Source: a virus. Taken from it: a stretch of DNA of 32,437 bases. The stretch lies in IMG/VR virus record IMGVR_UViG_3300034061_003620, positions 1 to 32,437 of that record, one strand, 5' to 3'. Below are positions 1-6,158 of this stretch, piece after piece. The notes beneath the pieces are model-generated. The model was not told where the DNA came from. It did not search any database and worked only from the letters and a program-made list of their open reading frames with translations. The translations under genes and the position numbers were made by a program. Every line of letters begins with the position of its first letter. Positions within the stretch are counted from its first letter, which is position 1.

Positions 1-81
1 CAATACGGCGAGAACCGCGTCGATCAGGCCGACATCGCCCGCTGGAACGCCCTCGGCACCCGGAAGGCGGTGGCCGCGTGA
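1..81 (+). CDS. C-terminal end of an unidentified phage early protein (partial)
   Basis: The reading frame is open from the window edge and ends at TGA 79-81, giving 26 visible residues that end in RKAVAA. The stop overlaps the next start in a GTGA junction, as in the rest of this operon, which supports real coding. The visible part has no recognisable domain, so no function is assigned. The start lies outside the window. Confidence 0.6.
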   Translation, partial: QYGENRVDQADIARWNALGTRKAVAA

Positions 82-269
82 TCGCCCTTGTCCGCAAGCT
101 GCTTTCCCGCCCCGACGCCCGGATCGTCGCCCTTGAACGCCGCAGCGCCGCCAAGGACGCGCTGAGACGTGCCCGCGTCCGTGGCGACACCCGATCCATC
201 CATGAACATGAAGCCGCCTTGCGGGACGCCACCACGGCCCTGCTGCGGGCAGAACTGAGGGTGAAATGA
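78..269 (+). CDS. Small basic phage early protein, unknown function
   Basis: This is a 63-aa protein with a GTG start at 78 that overlaps the preceding stop by four bases; its own stop overlaps the next ATG at 266. It is strongly basic (many Arg and Lys) and its residues 15-60 are predicted to be mostly helical and Ala/Arg rich. No known motif is visible. It belongs to the tightly coupled rightward early operon upstream of the helicase. A nucleic-acid-binding role would fit the charge but is only an inference. Confidence 0.6.
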   Translation: MIALVRKLLSRPDARIVALERRSAAKDALRRARVRGDTRSIHEHEAALRDATTALLRAELRVK

Positions 270-427
270 ACCGCCAGACCTACATCGTGGAGAGCGCCTA
301 TGTCGGCCGCGACGGCAAGCCTCGCGTCTTTGTGAAGAACAACCCGCTGCCCTTCCACACCGACGAACCCGTGAGCGAAGGCGACGCTGTGGTCCTGGTC
401 GGCTCCAAGGCGGTGAGGGCACGATGA
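266..427 (+). CDS. Small phage early protein, unknown function (53 aa)
   Basis: An ATG at 266 overlaps the previous TGA, and the frame ends at TGA 425-427, which overlaps the next ATG at 424. Both junctions are ATGA, the pattern of every gene in this block, so I take it as real despite its 53 aa. It begins MNRQTYIVESAYVGRDGK and looks like a small beta-rich protein with a central NNPLPFHTDEPV segment. No family is recognised. Confidence 0.6.
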   Translation: MNRQTYIVESAYVGRDGKPRVFVKNNPLPFHTDEPVSEGDAVVLVGSKAVRAR

Positions 428-807
428 CCCGCGCTTTCTGGACAGAAGCCGAAACCGACAGCCTCGCCCGACTGTATGTCGAGGGCGTGTCCTGGGAGGG
501 CATTGCGGCGGCGCTCAACCGGCCCACGAAAAGCTGCACCGTTCGCATGGTTGAGGTGCGCCGGGAACGTAAAATCCCGGTGCGCCCTCGCAGCGACAAG
601 CCCGATGCCGAGCGCATGGCAGACGTGCGGGAGGTCTTGCCGGTCACCCTCAATGACGACGCTGCGCTGGTTCGCCTGACACTTGCCGAGGGCGGCTTCC
701 CCCGCGCCGTCATTACTCCTCACGGAACCGTGTGGGTCGGGCCAGATGGCAAGGGCTGGCGTCACTATACCGTGCAGCGTCGCGGTTCTCTGCGGAGGGC
801 CGCATGA
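424..807 (+). CDS. GcrA-like helix-turn-helix DNA-binding protein
   Basis: This is a 127-aa protein. Residues 5-45 read like the DNA-binding domain of GcrA and related Myb/SANT-like HTH proteins: a WTEAETDSLARLY helix, then GVSWEGIAAALNRP, then a recognition-like helix before VRMVEVRRERKIP. GcrA is an alphaproteobacterial cell-cycle transcription factor, and phages of these hosts often carry short homologues. The C-terminal half (about 60-127) is not recognised. Start ATG 424 overlaps the previous stop and the stop overlaps the next ATG. It probably regulates transcription, either of phage early genes or of GcrA-responsive host promoters. The similarity is by eye, so the family is likely and the target unknown. 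Confidence 0.6.
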   Translation: MTRAFWTEAETDSLARLYVEGVSWEGIAAALNRPTKSCTVRMVEVRRERKIPVRPRSDKPDAERMADVREVLPVTLNDDAALVRLTLAEGGFPRAVITPHGTVWVGPDGKGWRHYTVQRRGSLRRAA

Positions 808-908
808 ACACGCCGGTCAATGAACAGAAGCGGAGCATGTGGGATAATCACTGCATGACGTGCTTCGGTTCCGGGACAACTCAGCGGCAAGCGGAGGTGG
901 CCGCATGA
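804..908 (+). CDS. 34-aa peptide with a CxxC motif
   Basis: ATG 804 overlaps the stop of the upstream gene and TGA 906-908 overlaps the next ATG at 905. The product is 34 aa and contains HCMTCFGSG, a half zinc-knuckle that resembles one end of a DnaJ-type CxxCxGxG motif. It could bind metal as a dimer or be the remnant of a longer zinc-ribbon protein. The evidence for coding is the two ATGA junctions. Confidence 0.45.
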   Translation: MNTPVNEQKRSMWDNHCMTCFGSGTTQRQAEVAA

Positions 909-1240
909 GACGCGACCCCGCTGATCCCATCATCTCCAGGATCGACAAGGACCGCCGCTCCGGTGCTGAAAAGGCCCGTGACGCGAAGGTGACCCTGAAG
1001 GGCTATCTGTCCACCCGGGCCGCCATAAAAGCCGTGGCAGAGACCGACCGCGTCCGCCATTGCGAAGGGGCTCTGGACGCCATTCGCGCCGCCCTGACCG
1101 AGCATTCCGACGCCGCGTTGGCGTCTTCCATCATCGCGTCCAAGGCCGTCCAGCCCATCATCGCCAAGGGTGCAAGGGCGCGGGCGGAACAGGCGTTTTC
1201 CAAACTGGCCAACCCCGCCAACGACAGCGAGGCGGCATGA
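905..1240 (+). CDS. Helical phage early protein, unknown function (111 aa)
   Basis: I chose ATG 905 because it overlaps the previous TGA in the ATGA arrangement used across this operon. A longer frame from GTG 860 would run through the whole preceding small gene. The 111-aa product is Ala/Arg rich and predicted almost entirely helical, with a charged N-terminus (RRDPADPIISRIDKDRR). It sits directly before the replicative helicase and is coupled to it by ATGA at 1237. Its place next to a DnaB-type helicase allows a role in replication, but nothing in the sequence identifies one. Confidence 0.6.
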   Translation: MRRDPADPIISRIDKDRRSGAEKARDAKVTLKGYLSTRAAIKAVAETDRVRHCEGALDAIRAALTEHSDAALASSIIASKAVQPIIAKGARARAEQAFSKLANPANDSEAA

Positions 1241-2667
1241 CACCGGCACCCCTCGCACTTCCGCACAATCTGGAAGCCGAACAAGCCCTGCTTGGGGCCT
1301 TGATGTTCGACAACGCCGTGTTCGACCGCATCGGCTCCGGCCTTCGCGGATCGCACTTCTATGAGCCATTCCACCAACGCCTGTTCGACGTTATCGCCGA
1401 GCGTATCCGCGCCGGTCAGCTTGCCGAACCGACCGTCCTGATAGACCGCTTCCGACATGATCCGGCGTCCGAAGAGTTCGGCGGTCTGCGCTACCTCGCC
1501 GACTTGATGGACCGGGCTCCCCCAGGGGCCAACGCGCCGGAGTATGCCGAGACCATATCCGACTTGGCCACACGGCGCGAGCTAATCCGCCTTGCTGGCG
1601 AGATCATCAAGGACGCCCCCGATCCTGACCATCCGGCTACGAAACACGTCATCGCCGCAGAACGGGCTCTTTCGGAGCTGGCCAACGCCGGAACCGACCG
1701 CACTGCATGGGCGAAGGTCAACGAGGTTATCGGCGAGGCCGTTGTCACTGCCAAGGCTAAGGCGGGGCGGATCGAGCTTCCCACGGGCCTGATTGAGCTT
1801 GACCGTCTGACCGGGGGCCTTCGCCGCGGCGAAATGCAGATCATCGCCGGGCGGCCTGCTATGGGGAAAAGTTCGGCAGGCCTGACCGTCGCCCGCTCGC
1901 TGGCCTCACAGGGCAATGGCGTGGCGTTCTTCTCAATGGAGATGCCCCGGACAGCTCTGGGCCTCCGCATGGCCTGTGACCTCGCCTATGACCCCGATGC
2001 GCCGATCTACAGCGGCGAGACGACCAACCCGACGTATTTCAAGGCCGACCGGAACGAACTGGACGCCAACCAATGGAAGTGGCTGGAGGACGCCGCCGCC
2101 CGCGTCGCGTCATGGCCCCTGCTGTTTGACGCCCGGCCCGGCCTGACTGTTGGCCAGATGGAGTCCTGCGCCCGCCGCGCGATCCGGGATTGGGACCGCA
2201 AGGGCATCACCCCCGGGGCAATCATCGTTGACCACCTGACCATTGCCCGGGCGGATCAGGACCGGAAGGGCAACAAGGTCGCCGAGGTCGGTGACATTTC
2301 CAGATCCCTCGCCGAGATGGCCAAGCGCCTGGACGTGCCCGTCGTGGCCCTGTGTCAGCTATCCCGCCAGGTGGAAGCCCGGACCAATGCCGACAAGCGC
2401 CCCAGCTTGTCCGACCTCCGCTGGTCTGGTGAGATTGAGCAGGACGCCCGCTTGGTCATGTTCCTCTACCGCCCGGAATACTACTGCCGACGCCCCGAGG
2501 ACGAAAGCGACCACGAGGCCATGATGGAGTGGAAGACCAAGCTGGACAAGGTCCGGCGTCGTCTCTGGTGGCTGGTCGAGAAGAACAACAACGGCCCGAC
2601 CGGAGAGGTCGAGACGCACTGCGACATCGCCTGTTCGGCCATTCGTGACCGGAGGGGGGTGCAATGA
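1237..2667 (+). CDS. dnaB: Replicative DNA helicase, DnaB family
   Basis: This 476-aa protein has the usual DnaB length. Residues 5-110 form the N-terminal domain (LPHNLEAEQALLGALM). The RecA-like domain starts near residue 180 with LPTGLIELDRLTGGLRRGEM. Walker A is GRPAMGKS at residues 205-212; Walker B is the IIVDHL segment; late motifs include LCQLSRQVEAR and DLRWSGEIEQDARLVM. It unwinds DNA 5' to 3' at the phage fork as a hexamer. ATG 1237 overlaps the previous stop and gives the canonical DnaB N-terminus; earlier in-frame starts would overlap the upstream gene heavily. The next gene is the probable origin-binding protein, so the pair forms the phage replication module. Confidence 0.95.
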   Translation: MTPAPLALPHNLEAEQALLGALMFDNAVFDRIGSGLRGSHFYEPFHQRLFDVIAERIRAGQLAEPTVLIDRFRHDPASEEFGGLRYLADLMDRAPPGANAPEYAETISDLATRRELIRLAGEIIKDAPDPDHPATKHVIAAERALSELANAGTDRTAWAKVNEVIGEAVVTAKAKAGRIELPTGLIELDRLTGGLRRGEMQIIAGRPAMGKSSAGLTVARSLASQGNGVAFFSMEMPRTALGLRMACDLAYDPDAPIYSGETTNPTYFKADRNELDANQWKWLEDAAARVASWPLLFDARPGLTVGQMESCARRAIRDWDRKGITPGAIIVDHLTIARADQDRKGNKVAEVGDISRSLAEMAKRLDVPVVALCQLSRQVEARTNADKRPSLSDLRWSGEIEQDARLVMFLYRPEYYCRRPEDESDHEAMMEWKTKLDKVRRRLWWLVEKNNNGPTGEVETHCDIACSAIRDRRGVQ

Positions 2668-3572
2668 GCGTCCAGGCGATCACATGGGCGCTCGGCTTTG
2701 ACGTCAAGAGCCCGACAGAGAAAGCGATCCTCCTCGTCCTCGCCAACTATGCAGACGGCGATGGTGTCTGCTTCCCGGGGCAGGATAGCATCGCCGCGCA
2801 AGCCGCCTGCACTGATCGCACGGTTCGCGCCGTCCTGACCGCGTTCGAGCAGCGCGGCGTCATCGCCCGCGTTCACCGCCAGCGCCGGGATGGATCGCGA
2901 ACGTCTGACGAGATCAGGCTGGTCGCCTTTGCAAGCGCCAACCGGAAAGAAATGCCGGAAGGCCAACCGGAAGCAGCTTCCACAAGGCCAACCGGAAATC
3001 CACGCACATCCAACCGGAAATCTACGTCGATCCAACCGGAACAGATTTCCGGGCTCACTACGTTTGAACCGTCAGAGGAACCGTCAGGAGAACCGTCACC
3101 TGTTTTGTCCGTCGCGCCGAAAGCGCGTCGGACACCCACACCCGACGAAGTTGACGCGATCTGGAACGACGCCCCTCGCCTAGCCAGGCAGCGGTCCAGC
3201 AAAGCCGACGTCAACCGATCCCTGACTTCCGCGCTCCGGCGCGGTCATTCGGTTGGCGCGGTGGCTGCGGGGCTGCGGGCGGCCTATGCGTCGCCAAGCT
3301 ACTCCGGGGACCACGCCAAGGGCATCCACCGCCTGATCGAGAACGACCGCTGGCAGAGCTTTGCCGAGCCGGAGAAGCCAGCCAGCAGCGCGTGGGACGA
3401 CGCTCGCTGGCGCTCGGCCCTCTCGCTTCACCGCGACGAAGGCTGGTGGCCCGACACGCTCGGACCTCGGCCTGGGGCGTCAGGGTGCCCGGCTCCTGCC
3501 GCCATTCTCGCCGAGTTTGGTTATCATCCACACGCCGCCAATGACCCCGCTGTCCAAGGAAAAGCAGCATGA
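2664..3572 (+). CDS. Phage replication initiator-like protein with winged HTH and internal iterons
   Basis: This 302-aa protein has a winged-helix domain of the HTH_36 type at residues about 15-90 (EKAILLVLANYADGDG, then DSIAAQAACTDRTVRAVL and GVIARVHRQRRDGS). A low-complexity Ser/Pro/Asn-rich linker runs from about 92 to 150, and a Trp-rich C-terminal region from about 155 to 302 is not recognised. The linker DNA holds five direct repeats (2938-3042). This is the lambda O plan: an N-terminal origin-binding domain, iterons inside the gene, and a C-terminal domain that contacts the helicase machinery. The gene follows dnaB with an ATGA overlap. The role as origin-binding protein and helicase recruiter is inferred from domain and context. 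Confidence 0.75.
   Translation: MSVQAITWALGFDVKSPTEKAILLVLANYADGDGVCFPGQDSIAAQAACTDRTVRAVLTAFEQRGVIARVHRQRRDGSRTSDEIRLVAFASANRKEMPEGQPEAASTRPTGNPRTSNRKSTSIQPEQISGLTTFEPSEEPSGEPSPVLSVAPKARRTPTPDEVDAIWNDAPRLARQRSSKADVNRSLTSALRRGHSVGAVAAGLRAAYASPSYSGDHAKGIHRLIENDRWQSFAEPEKPASSAWDDARWRSALSLHRDEGWWPDTLGPRPGASGCPAPAAILAEFGYHPHAANDPAVQGKAA
2938..3042 (+). repeat. Five-copy iteron array, putative phage replication origin
   Basis: The core CCAACCGGAA occurs five times in direct orientation starting at 2938, 2963, 2988, 3010 and 3032. Spacing is 25, 25, 22 and 22 bp. Copies 3 and 4 match over 18 of 22 positions. Because 25 and 22 are not multiples of three, the repeats are read in all three frames of the gene (NRK, QPE, PTGN, NRK, QPE), so what is conserved is DNA and not protein. 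An inverted TTTCCGG follows at about 3046. Iterons inside an initiator gene mark the origin in lambdoid phages, hence this call. Confidence 0.75.
3066..3101 (+). repeat. Three tandem 12-bp repeats beside the iteron array
   Basis: Units beginning GAACCGTCA start at 3066, 3078 and 3090 with exact 12-bp spacing and differ mainly in the last three bases. They keep the codon phase (EPSE, EPSG, EPSP), so they may be a protein-level repeat in the linker. Their position 24 bp after the last iteron makes a part in the origin possible. Confidence 0.6.
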
Positions 3573-3709
3573 ACGAATGGACCGAAGAAAAGCCGATCCA
3601 AGCTGGCTGCGGACATTGGGTGGCCTCGCATGACGATTTGGTTGAGGTCGAGGGCGGGACCGTCTGCCGCGACTGCCACGAATATGGCCTGCCGGATCAG
3701 GACGCATGA
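3569..3709 (+). CDS. Small putative zinc-ribbon protein (46 aa)
   Basis: ATG 3569 overlaps the stop of the replication gene and TGA 3707-3709 overlaps the next ATG at 3706. The 46-aa product contains CGHW near residue 14 and CRDCHE near residue 33, the spacing of a compact CxH/CxxC zinc ribbon. Such mini zinc-ribbon proteins are common in phage early operons. The substrate or partner is unknown. Confidence 0.6.
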   Translation: MNEWTEEKPIQAGCGHWVASHDDLVEVEGGTVCRDCHEYGLPDQDA

Positions 3710-3759
3710 TCCGCCCCGCCAACGACCTCCCCCGCCAGACCGGAGACAAAGCCGCATGA
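3706..3759 (+). CDS. Possible 17-aa coupling peptide
   Basis: ATG 3706 overlaps the previous stop and TGA 3757-3759 overlaps the next ATG at 3756, so this frame fits the operon's ATGA chain exactly. The product (MIRPANDLPRQTGDKAA) is only 17 aa. It may serve to carry ribosomes to the next gene and not as a functional protein. Evidence is limited to the junctions. Confidence 0.35.
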   Translation: MIRPANDLPRQTGDKAA

Positions 3760-4493
3760 CCCGCCTGACCGCCAACACGAACGCCAAGGCCGCCTTGGAG
3801 CGGAAGAAGCTGGAGAAGCGAGCCGAGATCCTGCGCGCCCGGGTCGAGGCCATGCCGGGTGCCCATCAGGCCGGGCCGTTGGCCAAGGCCGAAAACTACA
3901 TCGCCCTGCGGATGCTCAACCAGGCGCGGGAGGACATGGACCTGATCGACCGCAAGCTGGCGGACTATGCCGAGCGTTTGGCCGACGAGGAAATGGCTTG
4001 TGCCGGCGCAGAGCAGGCCCGGCTTTTGGCTGGTCGCGGGATTGAAACCGACAAAGCCCACGAGGGCACAACCCGCGACGGATGGGTATGGCTCACGACC
4101 CGCAAGCAGCGCCGCCTAAGCGGGGCTCAGATCACGACGGGCAACCGATACGCGGACTTATACGCCCAGGCCAAGAAAGACGACCTTCGCATAAGCGCGA
4201 ACGACAATCGGGGCGGCGGCATCGAGCCGACCATCGAGGAGATCAAGCGCCGGGCCTTCGATAAGCAGAACGCAGCCGACGCGATCCGCGCCGTCCACCA
4301 CCATCTGGATCAGGCCACCGGCGCGACCCGCCTGTCATCAGTCATCGAGGCGGTTTGCGGCCAAGGCCAGAACCTTCGCCAACTGGCCGGTGGCGATGAT
4401 CGCGCCGTTTTGGTGATGGAGTCCGAACTGCGCCTTGCCCTTGACATGGCCAGCGTCGCGTTCAGGCTGCTTCCCAGGCGAGAGGCGGCTTGA
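3756..4493 (+). CDS. DUF6456-like putative phage regulator
   Basis: This is a 245-aa protein; ATG 3756 was chosen for its ATGA overlap and because an upstream in-frame start at 3630 would run through two small genes. Residues 5-95 are charged and helical, probably a coiled coil. The C-terminal half resembles DUF6456 proteins of alphaproteobacteria and their phages: LSGAQITTGNRYADLY, then a basic/Gly segment, then EAVCGQGQNLRQL and a final LRLALDMASVAF helix. The gene is last in the early block, followed by a strong hairpin and then terS. Late-gene activators or antiterminators (Q, RinA, ArpU types) occupy this place in other phages. That role is inferred from position and domain type. Confidence 0.55.
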   Translation: MTRLTANTNAKAALERKKLEKRAEILRARVEAMPGAHQAGPLAKAENYIALRMLNQAREDMDLIDRKLADYAERLADEEMACAGAEQARLLAGRGIETDKAHEGTTRDGWVWLTTRKQRRLSGAQITTGNRYADLYAQAKKDDLRISANDNRGGGIEPTIEEIKRRAFDKQNAADAIRAVHHHLDQATGATRLSSVIEAVCGQGQNLRQLAGGDDRAVLVMESELRLALDMASVAFRLLPRREAA

Positions 4494-4548
4494 CGTTTCC
4501 GCGCAAATCGACCTATCAAAAGGGTAAGAGGCGCTTCGCGCGTCCGGA

Positions 4549-4584
4549 GACAGGCCCCGGCTCTTACGAGCGCGGGGCTTTGTC
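4549..4584 (+). terminator. Hairpin between the early and late modules, terminator-like
   Basis: Arms GCCCC 4554-4558 and GGGGC 4574-4578 flank an inner GCTC/GAGC stem with loop TTAC, extended by GACA 4549-4552 with TGTC 4581-4584. It is followed at 4596-4601 by a short T run after GGCCGG. The 144-bp gap 4494-4637 has no convincing gene. The hairpin lies between the DUF6456-like gene and terS, so it may end early transcription or be the target of late antitermination. No clear promoter was found downstream. Confidence 0.5.
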
Positions 4585-4637
4585 GTATCTGGCCGGTTTT
4601 TCAAAGCTGGCCCGAAAACAATCAAAGGAAATCAAAC

Positions 4638-4928
4638 ATGGCCCGAGGCGGTGCGCGCCCCGGCGCTGGGCGCAAGAAAGGCGCTCTGACCACAAAGACG
4701 CGCGAGATCGCCGAGGCCGCCTTGGCTGAAGGCATCACGCCGCTGGCTTACATGTTGTCGGTCCTGCGGGACGACGAGCAGCCGGTAGCGATGCGCTTCG
4801 AAGCGGCCAAGGCCGCAGCCCCCTTTGTCCACCCGCGCCTGTCCTCGGTTGAGGCCAAGGTCGAGGGCGACATGACGCTGATGCCGAGCGTGGTCGAGTT
4901 CGTGGCCCCTGATGCGGGCGACGATTGA
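4638..4928 (+). CDS. terS: Terminase small subunit-like protein
   Basis: This is a 96-aa protein that starts MARGGARPGAGRKKGA, the Gly/Arg/Pro-rich opening typical of many phage small terminases and packaging HTH proteins. It is followed by a helical region (about 20-75) ending in AAAPFVHPRLSSVEAKV. The family recognises the pac or cos site and regulates the large subunit. The start has a good ribosome-binding site (AAAGGAAA, about 8 bp upstream). It overlaps terL by 17 bp. It is at the short end of the family, so the DNA-binding and oligomerisation domains must be compact. Confidence 0.75.
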   Translation: MARGGARPGAGRKKGALTTKTREIAEAALAEGITPLAYMLSVLRDDEQPVAMRFEAAKAAAPFVHPRLSSVEAKVEGDMTLMPSVVEFVAPDAGDD

Positions 4929-6150
4929 GGAAATCCCGAAGATCACGCGCAACTTCGCCAAACCGGCGAGGACGCGGGTCTTCAAGGGCGGGCGCGGATC
5001 GGGAAAAACCAGGGGCCTTGCGCTCCGGTCTGCCCTTCGGGTCTACCAGCTTGCCGAGATGGGCGTTGAAGGCGTGTTCCTCGCCAGCCGGGAGCATCTG
5101 AACTCGCTGGACGAGTCCTCGATGGAGGAGATCAAGGCGGCGATCCGGTCGATCGACTGGCTGGCGGCCTACTTCGACGTCGGCGAGAAGTACATCCGGA
5201 CCCGCAATCGCCGGATCAGCTACGCCTTCGCCGGGCTTCGTCACAACCTCGACAGCATCAAGTCCAAGGCCCGGATCATTGGGAACTGGACGGACGAGGC
5301 CGAGAACGTCTCGGAGATGGCCTGGCGCAAGCTGATCCCCACGCTTCGCGCCGAGGGTGACGGCTGGATCGCCGAGAACTGGATCAGCTACAACCCGGAG
5401 AGCCCGGAGAGCGCGACCCACAAGCGGTTCGTGGCGCAGCCTGATCCGAACGTCATTGTCACGACGGTCAACTGGTCGGACAATCCGTGGTTTCCGGCCA
5501 AGCTGAACGGCGACCGTCTGGACGATATGCGGCTACGGCCGGAGATTTACGACCACGTCTGGGAAGGCGAGTTCCTGACCCTGACGGACGCCCAGGTGTT
5601 CGCCGGCAAGTGTTTCGTCGAGGAGTTTGAGGTCGGTGCCGATTGGGACGGGCCCTATCAGGGCCTCGACTTCGGTTTCGCCCAGGATCCGACCGCAGCC
5701 GTCCGGGCCTACATCCACGGCCGCACGCTCTACATCCGCAACGAGGCGGGCAAGACCAAGCTGGAGCTGGACGACACCGGCCGTTTCATCTGCGATCGCA
5801 TCCCCGGCTTTGCCGAGCACGTCACCCGTGCCGACAACGCCCGGCCGGAAAGCATCAGCCACCTGACGCGCCACGGCCTGCCGAGGATCAAGGCGGTCGA
5901 GAAGTGGAAGGGCAGCGTCGAGGACGGCGTCGCCTTCATCCGGTCGTTTGAGCGGGTCGTGATCCACCCGGACTGTCCGCAGACCGCCCGCGAGGCCCGG
6001 CTTTACAGCTACAAGGTCGATCCCCGCTCGGGCGACATCAAGCCCGACATCCTGGACGCCAACAACCACTTCATCGACGCGCTGCGATACGCGCTGGAGC
6101 CGATGATCAAGCGTCGCGGTGATCTCCGGGTCGCCCCCCTTCGCATCTAG
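4912..6150 (+). CDS. terL: Terminase large subunit, PBSX/Terminase_3 type
   Basis: This 412-aa packaging motor has an N-terminal ATPase with Walker A KGGRGSGKT at residues 25-33 and Walker B region IIGNWTDEAENV near residue 125. The C-terminal RNase H-like nuclease starts at GLDFGFAQDPTA (about 250), with further acidic motifs at ADNARPESI and DANNHFIDALRYAL. It translocates DNA into the prohead and cuts concatemers. The ORF starts at ATG 4912 inside the end of terS, which suggests coupling. The length is normal for PBSX-type large terminases. Confidence 0.93.
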   Translation: MRATIEEIPKITRNFAKPARTRVFKGGRGSGKTRGLALRSALRVYQLAEMGVEGVFLASREHLNSLDESSMEEIKAAIRSIDWLAAYFDVGEKYIRTRNRRISYAFAGLRHNLDSIKSKARIIGNWTDEAENVSEMAWRKLIPTLRAEGDGWIAENWISYNPESPESATHKRFVAQPDPNVIVTTVNWSDNPWFPAKLNGDRLDDMRLRPEIYDHVWEGEFLTLTDAQVFAGKCFVEEFEVGADWDGPYQGLDFGFAQDPTAAVRAYIHGRTLYIRNEAGKTKLELDDTGRFICDRIPGFAEHVTRADNARPESISHLTRHGLPRIKAVEKWKGSVEDGVAFIRSFERVVIHPDCPQTAREARLYSYKVDPRSGDIKPDILDANNHFIDALRYALEPMIKRRGDLRVAPLRI

Positions 6151-6158
6151 GAGGCCGT

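Noticed and set aside
1060-1236. Upstream start for the helicase gene
   Set aside because: It would overlap the preceding gene by about 180 bp and add Arg-rich residues not seen in DnaB. ATG 1237 gives the canonical N-terminus and the ATGA junction.
2938-3042. Short CRISPR-like array
   Set aside because: Repeats are only 10-11 bp, spacers are 11-15 bp, and the array is inside a coding gene. It fits iterons, not CRISPR. No cas gene is present.
4490-4729. 79-aa frame from TTG 4490 between the regulator and terS
   Set aside because: It overlaps terS by 92 bp, crosses the strong hairpin and has an extreme Arg/Lys composition. The region is better read as a terminator and leader.
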